A DNA stretch of 64,000 nt from Variovorax paradoxus. Its GTDB lineage: Bacteria; Pseudomonadota; Gammaproteobacteria; Burkholderiales; Burkholderiaceae_C. Shown here piece by piece: positions 39,549-47,170 of this stretch (positions are counted from its first letter, which is position 1; each line of letters opens with the position of its first letter). The DNA is taken from NCBI RefSeq assembly GCF_018614915.1, contig NZ_JAGGNU010000055.1, positions 182,482 through 246,481 of the forward strand, given 5' to 3'. A model generated the notes under the pieces. That model searched no databases and was not told where the DNA came from. It was given only the letters and a program-made list of their open reading frames with translations. Position numbers and translations under genes: made by a program.

Positions 39549-39561
39549 TGCCGGTGCGCGC

Positions 39562-40353
39562 TCAGACCACCCGCACCGACAGATTCGGCAAGCCGTCGAT
39601 GTGGATCTCGATCAGGTCGCCGCGCACCACGGGGCCGACGTTCTCGGGCGTGCCCGAATAGATGATGTCGCCCGGCATCAGCTCGAAGGCCTGCGACAGC
39701 CGGCTGATCTGCTCCGCGACCGACCAGATCATGTGCTTGAGGGTCGCGTTCTGCTTGGTCTGGCCGTTGACCTTGAGCCAGATCGCGCCGTCCGTGAAGT
39801 GCCCGACGCGCGCGACCGGATGGATCGGACCGAGCGGCGCGGAATGATCGAAGCTCTTGCCGATCTCCCACGGCTTCTTCTGGTCGCCCATCTCGCGCTG
39901 CAGGTCGCGGCGCGTCATGTCCAGGCCGAGCGAATAGCCGTACACGTGGGCGAGCGCATTCTCCATCGCGATGTTGCGGCCCCCCTTGGCCAGCGCAACC
40001 ACCAGTTCCACTTCGTAGTGGTAGTTCTTCGTCAGGCTCGGATAGGGATGGTCGGCCACGGCGCCGGGCATCACGACCTGGATCGCGTCGGCCGGCTTCT
40101 GGAAGAAGAACGGCGGCTCGCGGCTCGGGTCGGACCCCATTTCGCGCGCATGCGCTGCGTAGTTGCGGCCGATGCAGTAGATGCGGCGCACGGGGAACAC
40201 CTGTTCGCTGCCGACGATGGGGACCGTCGACGAGGAAACATCGAAAGGCGTGCTCGGCGAACGCGCTGCGCCGGCCGGCAAGGCGCAGCCGGCGATGGCA
40301 CCGGTGGCCATGGCGGCCGAGCTCGCGAGCAGGCCGCGGCGTGAACTGGACAT
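39562..40353 (-). CDS. Fumarylacetoacetate hydrolase-family protein with Tat/lipoprotein-like leader
   Basis: A 263-residue FAH-family protein; the core starts at about residue 55 (VRRIYCIGRNYAAHAREMGSDP) and shows PPFFFQKPADAI, the metal-binding region YEVELVVALAKGG, YSLGLDMTRRDLQ and IYSGTPENVGPV. Cytosolic relatives hydrolyse or decarboxylate 3-acylpyruvates or aromatic meta-cleavage products. Unusually, it begins with a twin-arginine leader (SSSRRGLLASSAAM) followed by IAGC, which also fits a lipobox. An export leader on this family is odd. It diverges from the AraC gene at 40528 across a 174-base gap without recognisable elements. The substrate is unknown. Confidence 0.82.
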   Translation of the reverse strand: MSSSRRGLLASSAAMATGAIAGCALPAGAARSPSTPFDVSSSTVPIVGSEQVFPVRRIYCIGRNYAAHAREMGSDPSREPPFFFQKPADAIQVVMPGAVADHPYPSLTKNYHYEVELVVALAKGGRNIAMENALAHVYGYSLGLDMTRRDLQREMGDQKKPWEIGKSFDHSAPLGPIHPVARVGHFTDGAIWLKVNGQTKQNATLKHMIWSVAEQISRLSQAFELMPGDIIYSGTPENVGPVVRGDLIEIHIDGLPNLSVRVV

Positions 40354-40527
40354 GGTGAGGTCTCCTTCAGAGTTTTAGTGAAAACCGGGCGGTGGCTGGC
40401 ATCCCCCGGGCGAGCCATTCTGGGCCGCCGCCGCGCCGCCATGCCGCACGCATCTACGCAGAACGAGGACACAAGCAACACATCCGGCCGGCCCTGCCGG
40501 CGCCCTTGGCGCCCTTAGGATGGCGCG

Positions 40528-41451
40528 ATGCCGACCGCCACCCGCCCGTCCGGCCTGCGCCTCTACGGCATGCAGGAGCGCGCAGACCATCTCGACTTCG
40601 ACATCCGCTTCGAGGGTGCGCGCGACGTGCTCGCGCGGCCCCATCGGCATGAGTACTTCCAGATCCAGGTGAGCGTCGAAGGCGGCTCCCAGCAGCTCAT
40701 CGGCGGCGCGGTGCGGGCTTTCGGCGCCGGGCACCTGAGCTTCGTGCTGCCCTACCGCGTGCACGTGGTTCCCCACCCTGCCGGCGCGCGCTACGCCATC
40801 GTCAACTTCGACCAGGGCTTTCTCTGGCCGGAGCTCGACGTCGAGCCGCTCGATCTGGAGGAAGTGGCGCCCGCCCGCCACCCCGAGCTGGCCCCTTTCC
40901 TGTTCCAGGAGTACATCGACTTCCACTTCGACGCGGCGGATTTCGCCCGCATCCTGGCTTGGCTCGACGAACTGTCGGCACTGAACCGGGCCCGGCGCTT
41001 CGGAACGCAAGGCGCGATCCGCGGCATCCTTCTGCAACTGCTGGGCCTGGCCTGCCAGCGGCACGAGGCGCAACTGCTGGCGCACGCGGCACGCCACAGC
41101 GGCCGCAGCTCGCGGCACGATGCCTTGCAGCGCGTGCTGCGCTACGTGCGCGAACACCTGCAGGAAGAGATGTCGCTCAACGATGCGGCGGCCGCGGCCA
41201 TGCTGTCCCCGAACTACCTCGCGCACCTGCTGAAGAAGCAGACCGACCGCACCTTCACCGAGCTCGTGACCGAGCGGCGCCTGGAACACGCGAAGGAGCT
41301 GCTGCTCAGCTCCGGCCTGCGCATCGGCGAGGTCGCACGCCAATGCGGCTTCGGCGACGCCGTCTACTTCAGCCGCCGGTTCCGGCAATGGACCGGCGTC
41401 ACGCCGCGTCAGTTCCGCGAGGAAGCCAGCGCGCTGCGTGCGCCGGGCTGA
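40528..41451 (+). CDS. AraC-family transcriptional regulator
   Basis: A 307-residue regulator. The N-terminal cupin has the metal-like HRHEYFQIQVSVEGG segment (around residue 48) and the effector fold to about residue 150. The C-terminal AraC DNA-binding domain has two helix-turn-helix units, LNDAAAAAMLSPNYLAHLLKK and IGEVARQCGFGDAVYFSRRFRQWTGVTPRQFR. It diverges from the exported FAH protein and converges on the MFS transporter, overlapping its end by 43 bases. It may regulate the FAH gene, the transporter, or both. Signal molecule unknown. Confidence 0.87.
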   Translation: MPTATRPSGLRLYGMQERADHLDFDIRFEGARDVLARPHRHEYFQIQVSVEGGSQQLIGGAVRAFGAGHLSFVLPYRVHVVPHPAGARYAIVNFDQGFLWPELDVEPLDLEEVAPARHPELAPFLFQEYIDFHFDAADFARILAWLDELSALNRARRFGTQGAIRGILLQLLGLACQRHEAQLLAHAARHSGRSSRHDALQRVLRYVREHLQEEMSLNDAAAAAMLSPNYLAHLLKKQTDRTFTELVTERRLEHAKELLLSSGLRIGEVARQCGFGDAVYFSRRFRQWTGVTPRQFREEASALRAPG

Positions 41452-42617
41452 GCCCGGGGCAGCTTCAGGCCCAGCAAGGCGGCGCAAGCCGTCAGCCCCA
41501 TGCCGGCCGACAGCCAGAGTGCGCCCGTGCCCCAGCGCTCGATGGCCAGGCCGAACAGAAAAGGCGCGCCGGCCTGAACGATGCGCGCCGGCACCATCAG
41601 AAAGCCCTGGCGCTGCCCATAGCCCTTCGGTCCGAAGATCAACAGGGGCAGCGTTCCGATCGCGATCGTCAGGATGCCGTTGCCCAGGCCGTGCAGCACC
41701 GCAAAGGCCGCGGCCGCCGGCACGCCGACCAGACCGAGGCAGAGCGCGCCGGCCGGATGCGCCAGCGTGGCCAGCCTGGCCGAGAGCAGCGGGTGCGCGC
41801 GCTGCAGGAAGCCGAACTCGATCAACCGCCCCGCCACCTGCGCCGGCCCCACCAGCGCGGCGATCGACACCGCCACCGCGAGCGTGGCGCCGCTGGCCTG
41901 CAGCAGGCTCGGCAGGTGGGCGGCCATGGCGGTGCTGATGAACCATGCGACCGCGAACACATAGGCCATGACCCACGCGGCCCGGCGCTGTTGCGCCGCC
42001 GGGAGCTCGGCGCCGTGCTCCTCGCCGGGCGGGGCCGCTTCCCGGCTCGCCGGTTCGCGAGCCGCCCGCGGCAGCAGCGCGTTGAGCGGCAGGCCCAGCA
42101 CCAGGTGAAGCGCAGCCCATGCCAGGCATGCGCCGCGCCAGCCCGCGCTGCTTTCAAGATAGGCAGTCAACGGCCAGCCGACGGTGCTCGCAAAACCGGC
42201 CAAGAGCGTGATGCCGGTGATGGCGCTGCGCGCGTCGCGCCCATGCAGGCGCACCACCGTCGCGAACGCCGCCTCGTAGAGGCCGCTGCCCATCGCCAGG
42301 CCCAGCAGCGCCCAGGCCGCGAAGACGTGGATGGCCGCCGTCGCCTGGCTGAGGCCCACGAGCCCTGCGGCAAACACCAGGTTGCTCGCAATCAGGACCG
42401 GCCGCCCGCCGAAGCGGTCGATCGCGCGGCCGGCCCAGGGTCCGACGGCAGCCGACACGATGAGCGCCAGCGAGAAGGCGGCAAAGACCGTGGAAGCGGC
42501 AGCGCCGATCTCCTTGGCGATCGGCTGCGCGAGGACGGCCGGCAGGTAGTAGGACGAGGCCCAGGCCAGCGTCTGCGCCAGGCCGAGCATGAGGGTCGTG
42601 GCGCGGCGGCTTGGCAA
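41409..42617 (-). CDS. MFS transporter at the end of the ars operon
   Basis: A major facilitator transporter of about 402 residues with twelve predicted membrane helices. Motif-A-like GRAIDRFGGRPVLIASN lies between helices 2 and 3, and a long acidic loop (REAAPPGEEHGAEL) separates the halves. The start is uncertain: the TTG at 42617 gives a positively charged leader PSRRATT and lies just after arsH, while the ATG at 42590 would begin inside the first helix. It follows arsH by 11-38 bases on the same strand, so it may be the efflux component of the ars operon, like ArsK or ArsJ-type MFS pumps, but I see no sequence proof. It may instead serve the AraC gene with which it converges. Confidence 0.8.
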   Translation of the reverse strand: MPSRRATTLMLGLAQTLAWASSYYLPAVLAQPIAKEIGAAASTVFAAFSLALIVSAAVGPWAGRAIDRFGGRPVLIASNLVFAAGLVGLSQATAAIHVFAAWALLGLAMGSGLYEAAFATVVRLHGRDARSAITGITLLAGFASTVGWPLTAYLESSAGWRGACLAWAALHLVLGLPLNALLPRAAREPASREAAPPGEEHGAELPAAQQRRAAWVMAYVFAVAWFISTAMAAHLPSLLQASGATLAVAVSIAALVGPAQVAGRLIEFGFLQRAHPLLSARLATLAHPAGALCLGLVGVPAAAAFAVLHGLGNGILTIAIGTLPLLIFGPKGYGQRQGFLMVPARIVQAGAPFLFGLAIERWGTGALWLSAGMGLTACAALLGLKLPRAQPGARSALASSRN

Positions 42618-42628
42618 GTGCTTCCCGC

Positions 42629-43345
42629 TCAGAGGCTGCGCTGGTTGACGCGCTGGGACAGCGCTTCGGCACTCTCCCGGCGCTCGCTGTAGCGATCGAC
42701 CAGGTAAGCCGCGCTGTCCCGCGTGAGCAGGGTGAACTTCACCAGCTCTTCCATGACGTCCACCACGCGTTCGTAGTACGAGGAAGGCTTCATGCGGCCC
42801 TCTTCGTCGAACTCGAGAAAGGCCTTGGCCACCGACGACTGGTTCGGGATCGTGATCATCCGCATCCAGCGGCCCAGAACGCGCAGCTGGTTCACCGCGT
42901 TGAAGGATTGCGAGCCGCCGGAGACCTGCATCACCGCCAGGGTCTTGCCCTGCGTCGGCCGCACGGCGCCCACGGACAGCGGGATCCAGTCGATCTGCGC
43001 CTTCATGATGCCGGTCATCGCGCCGTGGCGCTCCGGCGAAGTCCACACCATGCCTTCGGCCCACTGCGCGAGCTCGCGCAGCTCCTGGACTTTCGGATCG
43101 CTCTCCGGGGCATCGTCCGGCAGCGGCAGACCGCGCGGATCGAAGACCCGGGTCTCGCTGCCCATGGCGCGCAGCAGCCGCGCAGCCTCGTGGGTCAGCA
43201 GCCGGCTGTAGGAGCGTTCGCGCGCCGAGCCGTAGAGCAGCAGGATCCGGGGCGCGTGGGTCGCACGTGCGCCGGGCAGGAGATCTTCGAGTTCCGGCTT
43301 GACGAAGACAGACGCATCGAGGCTCGGCAGATCAGGAAGGGACAC
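42629..43345 (-). CDS. arsH: ArsH, NADPH-dependent FMN reductase / organoarsenical oxidase
   Basis: A 238-residue flavodoxin-fold flavoprotein. The FMN phosphate loop LLLYGSARERSYSRLL (residues 35-50), the DPRGLPLPDD segment, WTSPERHGAMTGIMKAQIDWIP and MQVSGGSQSFNAVNQLR are the usual ArsH marks. Characterised ArsH proteins oxidise trivalent methyl- and phenyl-arsenicals to the less toxic pentavalent forms using NADPH. It overlaps arsC by 14 bases. Together with ArsI in the same operon it suggests resistance to organic as well as inorganic arsenic. Confidence 0.94.
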   Translation of the reverse strand: MSLPDLPSLDASVFVKPELEDLLPGARATHAPRILLLYGSARERSYSRLLTHEAARLLRAMGSETRVFDPRGLPLPDDAPESDPKVQELRELAQWAEGMVWTSPERHGAMTGIMKAQIDWIPLSVGAVRPTQGKTLAVMQVSGGSQSFNAVNQLRVLGRWMRMITIPNQSSVAKAFLEFDEEGRMKPSSYYERVVDVMEELVKFTLLTRDSAAYLVDRYSERRESAEALSQRVNQRSL

Positions 43346-43760
43346 GCCGGCCTTTCTCGTCCACGAGCTTCTGCCCGTCCTCCTTGCTGAAGGCGCCTTG
43401 CTGCGGACTCGGCAGGATCTCCAGCACCGCCTCGGAAGGCCGGCACAGGCGGGTGCCCAGCGGCGTGACCACGATCGGCCGGTTGATCAGGATCGGGTGC
43501 GCGAGCATGAAATCGATGAGCTGCGCATCGGTCCATTTCGGATCGGCCAGGCCCAGTTCGTCGTAGGGCGTGCCCTTCTGGCGCAACAGCTCGCGCACCG
43601 GGATGCCCATGGCCGCGATCAGCTGCTGCAGCCTGGCGCGGTCGGGCGGATTCTTCAGGTACTCGACCACCTCCGGTTCGGCGCCGCTGTTGCGAATCAA
43701 GCCGAGCACGTTTCTCGACGTGCCGCATTGGGGGTTGTGATAGATGGTGATGTCAGACAT
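43332..43760 (-). CDS. arsC: Arsenate reductase, glutaredoxin-dependent type
   Basis: A 142-residue ArsC of the R773 plasmid type, reducing arsenate to arsenite with glutathione and glutaredoxin. The catalytic cysteine is C12 in YHNPQCGTSRN, and the arsenate-binding arginines are in LINRPIVVTPLGTRLCRPSE. The ATG at 43760 gives the normal family start (MSDITIYHN). It overlaps aqpS by 8 bases and arsH by 14, so the three are translated from one message. Confidence 0.95.
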   Translation of the reverse strand: MSDITIYHNPQCGTSRNVLGLIRNSGAEPEVVEYLKNPPDRARLQQLIAAMGIPVRELLRQKGTPYDELGLADPKWTDAQLIDFMLAHPILINRPIVVTPLGTRLCRPSEAVLEILPSPQQGAFSKEDGQKLVDEKGRRVPS

Positions 43761-44451
43761 TTTTTGATCGAGCCTCAGGTGAAGGGACTTCGGCCGCCGC
43801 CGGCGTGCCGAGCCATATTCTGTGCACGAGCAGCGCCAGGCCCGCGCCGGCCAGCTCGGCAAGCATGAAGCCCGGAACGCTGGCCGGCGCGATGCCGGCG
43901 AAGCTGTCGCTGAACATGCGGCCGAACGCTGCGGCGGGATTGGCGAACGAGGTCGAGGCCGTGAACCAGTAGGCCGCGCCGATGTAGGCCGCGACCATGG
44001 CCGCAACCCGCGCCGCCGGCGCGCGCAGGATGACCAGCAGAAGGCCGAAGGTCGCGACGGCCTCCGCGATCCACTGCCCCGTGCCGCTGCGTACCTTGGT
44101 CGAGAACTGCACGATGCCCATGTCGAACATCGCATGCGCAAGCCATGCGCCCAGCATCGCGCCGGCGAGCTGCACCACGACATAGGGGGCGAGCAGGGGC
44201 AGCGGCAGCTCGCCCCTTGCAGCCATCACCAGCGACACGGCGGGGTTGAAATGAGCGCCGCTGACCGGCCCGAACACTTCGATGAGGATGTACAGGCCGC
44301 CGACGGTCGTCAGGGTGTTCGCCAGCAGCGCGACCGCGGCGTTTCCGCCGGCAAGGCGCTCGGCCATGATGCCGGAGCCGATGACGACCGTGAGCAGGAG
44401 CGCGGTGCCGAGCGCCTCGGCGAAGAGCTTTTGAGAGACCGACACGGACAT
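43753..44451 (-). CDS. aqpS: AqpS-like aquaglyceroporin of the ars operon
   Basis: A 232-residue MIP-family channel with six membrane helices. The two pore motifs are NPA at residues 69-71 (GAHFNPAVS) and NPA at 171-173 (SFANPAAAFGR). In Sinorhizobium meliloti an aquaglyceroporin in an arsR-aqpS-arsC-arsH operon lets arsenite leave the cell down its gradient, taking the place of the ArsB pump. The order here is the same except for an added arsI. It overlaps arsC by 8 bases and follows arsI by 24. Confidence 0.9.
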   Translation of the reverse strand: MSVSVSQKLFAEALGTALLLTVVIGSGIMAERLAGGNAAVALLANTLTTVGGLYILIEVFGPVSGAHFNPAVSLVMAARGELPLPLLAPYVVVQLAGAMLGAWLAHAMFDMGIVQFSTKVRSGTGQWIAEAVATFGLLLVILRAPAARVAAMVAAYIGAAYWFTASTSFANPAAAFGRMFSDSFAGIAPASVPGFMLAELAGAGLALLVHRIWLGTPAAAEVPSPEARSKNV

Positions 44452-44475
44452 GCAGCTGATCGAGATGACGGCGGT

Positions 44476-44943
44476 TCAGCAGCAGGCCGATGCGCTCTTG
44501 CCGCGCGGCGCGGCGCCGGCACAGCACGCTACAGCGTCATCCGTGCCGGTGGCCGGTGCGGCGCGGGATTCGCCGTAGACCTCCGCGCGCTGCAGCGTCC
44601 TGTAGTGCTCCCAGGCGATGCCCTGCGGGTCGGTCACCCAGTGCTTCTCGCTGCGCGCATAGCAGCACACCGTTTCGCCCTCGTCGAGGAGCGTGCGATC
44701 GGCGGAAGTGGCTCTCGCCTTCAGCTCCGCAAGCTCGCCCTCGTCCTCGGCCTGGAAGCCCAGATGGTCGACGCCATGGCCCTGGCCACGGGTGGAGATG
44801 GCGAAGTTGAGGCGCGGATCGTCCAGCATCCACTTGGCGTAGTCGGCCTCGACGCGGGCAGGCTCGGCGGCGAACAGCCTTGAATAGAAGGCCACGCTTC
44901 GGGCCAGGTCGTCGACATGAAGATGCACATGGAATCGCTTCAT
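44476..44943 (-). CDS. arsI: ArsI/CadI-type vicinal-oxygen-chelate protein (C-As lyase)
   Basis: A 155-residue VOC-fold protein. Characterised ArsI is an Fe(II) dioxygenase that breaks the carbon-arsenic bond of trivalent organoarsenicals. Candidate iron ligands are H5 (MKRFHVHLHV), H60 (GVDHLGFQ) and E112 (GIAWEHY), close to H5/H62/E115 of known ArsI. The adjacent substrate cysteines C93-C94 (ETVCCYARSEKHWV) are present, as is a cysteine-rich tail (ACCAG and SACC). The ATG at 44943 starts the VOC fold directly. It lies 11 bases after arsR. CadI-type proteins look similar, but the ars context and the CC pair favour ArsI. Confidence 0.88.
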   Translation of the reverse strand: MKRFHVHLHVDDLARSVAFYSRLFAAEPARVEADYAKWMLDDPRLNFAISTRGQGHGVDHLGFQAEDEGELAELKARATSADRTLLDEGETVCCYARSEKHWVTDPQGIAWEHYRTLQRAEVYGESRAAPATGTDDAVACCAGAAPRGKSASACC

Positions 44944-44954
44944 CGGGTTCTCCT

Positions 44955-45278
44955 TCAGCAGTTGCAGGCAGTGGCGCTGTCGGGGAGGCAAGCCTCGCCC
45001 TGGCAGCAGTTCTCGGTGAGGTAGGCCAAGAGCGCGTTCATCCGGTCGAAGGCGGCGCGGTAGATCAGGTTGCGGCCCTGGCGCTCCTGCGACACCAGTC
45101 CAGCGTTGGCGAGCTCCTTGAGGTGGAAGGAAAGGCTGGTGGCCGGAACCTCCAGTGCGTCGACCAGGGCGCCGGGCGTCAACCCCTCGGGCCCCGCCAC
45201 CACCAGGCTGCGAAACACGCGCAGGCGCAGCGGCTGGGCCAGGGCCGCGAGGGAACGGACGACATCATTTTCTTCCAT
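44955..45278 (-). CDS. arsR: ArsR-family arsenic-responsive repressor
   Basis: A 107-residue winged-helix repressor. The recognition region is ATSLSFHLKELANAGLVSQERQGRNLIYRAAF (residues about 46-77, shown by position; key helix SLSFHLKELANAG). It lacks the ELCVCDL metal site of the R773 type. Instead it has C-terminal cysteines in ENCCQGEACLPDSATACNC, like ArsR proteins of Acidithiobacillus and Corynebacterium that sense arsenite with C-terminal cysteines. It is the first gene of the operon and probably represses it until arsenite binds. A promoter placed so that transcription would begin at the start codon suggests a leaderless message. Confidence 0.9.
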   Translation of the reverse strand: MEENDVVRSLAALAQPLRLRVFRSLVVAGPEGLTPGALVDALEVPATSLSFHLKELANAGLVSQERQGRNLIYRAAFDRMNALLAYLTENCCQGEACLPDSATACNC

Positions 45279-45284
45279 GATTCA

Positions 45285-45314
45285 ATAATAGTCGCAGAGT
45301 TGGATCGAAGGCAA
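45285..45314 (-). promoter_or_regulatory. Candidate arsR promoter (leaderless)
   Basis: On the minus strand TTGCCT (45314-45309) and TATTAT (45290-45285) are 18 bases apart, a fair sigma-70 promoter. Seven bases past the -10 box is the A of the arsR ATG (45278), and no Shine-Dalgarno sequence precedes it. Confidence 0.5.
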
Positions 45315-45322
45315 GCAGGCCC

Positions 45323-45349
45323 TTCATTTTTCGGCGCCGCTGCCGATAT
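45323..45349 (+). promoter_or_regulatory. Candidate sigma-28 (FliA) promoter for the chemoreceptor
   Basis: TTCATTTT (45323-45330), an 11-base spacer and GCCGATAT (45342-45349) match the flagellar sigma-28 consensus TAAAGTTT-N11-GCCGATAA at 5 of 8 and 7 of 8 positions with exact spacing. It lies 51 bases before the start of the chemoreceptor gene. Confidence 0.55.
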
Positions 45350-45399
45350 ACGCCTGTCTTTTCTGTTTTTGCGACCCCGTTTTCTGGAGCTTTCCCCAC

Positions 45400-47115
45400 A
45401 TGTTTCTGAGCAATATCTCGATCGGCAAGCGATTGGCCGTCGTGCTGGGCGTGATCCTCGCCCTGTTCCTGGCAAGCAGCGTGGTTGCCGCGCTGAAGCT
45501 GCGCCAGCTGGGCATCGAGATCGTCGGCATGGTCCAGGACAACGTCCGGACCGAACGCGCCGGCGCCGACTGGCTGCGCCACACCACTTCGGGCGTACAG
45601 CGGGCCGCCGCCATCGCCAAGAGCAGCGATGCCGGCCTGATCCCCTACTTCGCGCCCGCCACCGCCGCGTCGATCAAGGAGACCAACGAGCTGCAGAAGT
45701 TCATCGAAGGACAGATGAGCGCGCCGGAAGAACGCGAGCTGTTCCAGAAGGTGGGCGAGCTGCGCAAGGACTACCTCGCCGCGCGCGAGGAGGTCAGCAA
45801 GCTCAAGCTGGCCGGCGACCTGGAAGGTGCCGAGCGTGTTTTCAACGCGCGCTTCGAACCGACCTCGGTGAGCTACCTGGCAGGCGTGAAGCAGATGGTC
45901 GACCTGCAGCGTGCGGCGCTCGATGCCGCGGCGCAACGCGCCGAGGCGCTGCGCGCGCAGACCACGACGATGCTGGTCGTCTGCTCTGCGCTCTCGCTGG
46001 TCTTCGGCACCCTGCTGGCCTGGTTCCTGGCGCGCAGCATCACCCATCCGCTGCGCCGGGCGGAGACCATGGCGCAATCCATTGCCGACATGGACCTGAC
46101 CGGCGCGCCGCAGACCCGCTATGCCAACGACGAAACCGGCCGTCTTCTGCGCGCCATCGACCTGATGCGCACCGCCCTGCAGAAGGCGCTGCAGCAGGTG
46201 CAAGGCGTGGTGGTGAACGTTTCGACGGCCAGCATGCAGATCGCCACGGGCAACCAGGACCTGTCGTCGCGCACCGAGGAACAGGCCAGTTCGCTCGAAC
46301 AGACGGCGGCCTCGATGGAAGAGCTCACCAGCACGGTCAAGCAGAACGCGGACAACGCAAGGCAAGCCAACCAGCTCGCGCTCTCGGCCTCCGAGGTCGC
46401 GGTAAAGGGCGGCAGCGTGGTGTCTCAGGTGGTGGACACCATGGCCTCGATCAATGCCTCGTCGAAGAAGATCGTCGACATCATCGGCGTCATCGACGGC
46501 ATCGCCTTCCAGACCAACATCCTGGCGCTCAATGCTGCGGTCGAAGCCGCGCGGGCCGGTGAACAGGGCAGGGGCTTCGCGGTCGTCGCCTCCGAAGTTC
46601 GCAGCCTGGCGCAGCGCTCGGCCGCCGCAGCCAAGGAGATCAAGGGCCTGATCGACGACTCGGTCGGCAAGGTCGATGCGGGCAGCGCCCTCGTGGGGGT
46701 TGCCGGCAAGACCATGGAAGAGATCGTGGGCAGCGTGAAGCGCGTGACCGACATCATCGGTGAGATCACCGCAGCAAGCCACGAGCAGACCCAAGGCATC
46801 GAGCAGATCAACCAGGCGATCACGCAGATGGACCAGGTGACGCAGCAGAACGCGGCGCTGGTGGAAGAAGCCGCCGCCGCGGCGCAGTCGCTGCAGGAGC
46901 AGGCCGGCAGCCTGTCGCAGACCGTCAGCGTGTTCAAGCTCGAGGGGCCGCAGATCCGGCCCGTGGTCCCGCTCGGTCGCACATCGGCGGCCGCGCCGCG
47001 TGCCGCAGCCGCGCAGCCGGCGCGCGCCCGACACGCCATCGCGGCGCCGCAACGCACGAAGCAGCTCGCCGCGGCAGACGCGAGCGCCGGCCAGGGAGAC
47101 TGGGAAACCTTCTGA
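45400..47115 (+). CDS. Methyl-accepting chemotaxis protein, Tar-like topology
   Basis: A 571-residue chemoreceptor. The first membrane helix is at about residues 10-32, a four-helix-bundle periplasmic domain follows, the second helix is at about 192-214, then HAMP and the long cytoplasmic hairpin. The hairpin tip carries IDGIAFQTNILALNAAVEAARAGEQGRGFAVVA (key part AFQTNILALNAAVEAARAGE), which contacts CheA and CheW. Methylation helices are rich in EEQASSLEQTAASMEE. The protein ends in DWETF, a near-match to the NWETF pentapeptide that tethers CheR and CheB. The ligand cannot be predicted. A sigma-28 promoter candidate lies upstream. Confidence 0.92.
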   Translation: MFLSNISIGKRLAVVLGVILALFLASSVVAALKLRQLGIEIVGMVQDNVRTERAGADWLRHTTSGVQRAAAIAKSSDAGLIPYFAPATAASIKETNELQKFIEGQMSAPEERELFQKVGELRKDYLAAREEVSKLKLAGDLEGAERVFNARFEPTSVSYLAGVKQMVDLQRAALDAAAQRAEALRAQTTTMLVVCSALSLVFGTLLAWFLARSITHPLRRAETMAQSIADMDLTGAPQTRYANDETGRLLRAIDLMRTALQKALQQVQGVVVNVSTASMQIATGNQDLSSRTEEQASSLEQTAASMEELTSTVKQNADNARQANQLALSASEVAVKGGSVVSQVVDTMASINASSKKIVDIIGVIDGIAFQTNILALNAAVEAARAGEQGRGFAVVASEVRSLAQRSAAAAKEIKGLIDDSVGKVDAGSALVGVAGKTMEEIVGSVKRVTDIIGEITAASHEQTQGIEQINQAITQMDQVTQQNAALVEEAAAAAQSLQEQAGSLSQTVSVFKLEGPQIRPVVPLGRTSAAAPRAAAAQPARARHAIAAPQRTKQLAAADASAGQGDWETF

Positions 47116-47170
47116 GCCCGAGGGCGTTCAGGCCGTCGGCTGCAGCCGCGCCGCGCCTGCGGCCTGCACC

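Noticed and set aside
45279..45399. A clear ArsR operator palindrome before arsR
   Set aside because: TTCAA and TTGGA arms can be found, but they match poorly. I could not support a specific operator.
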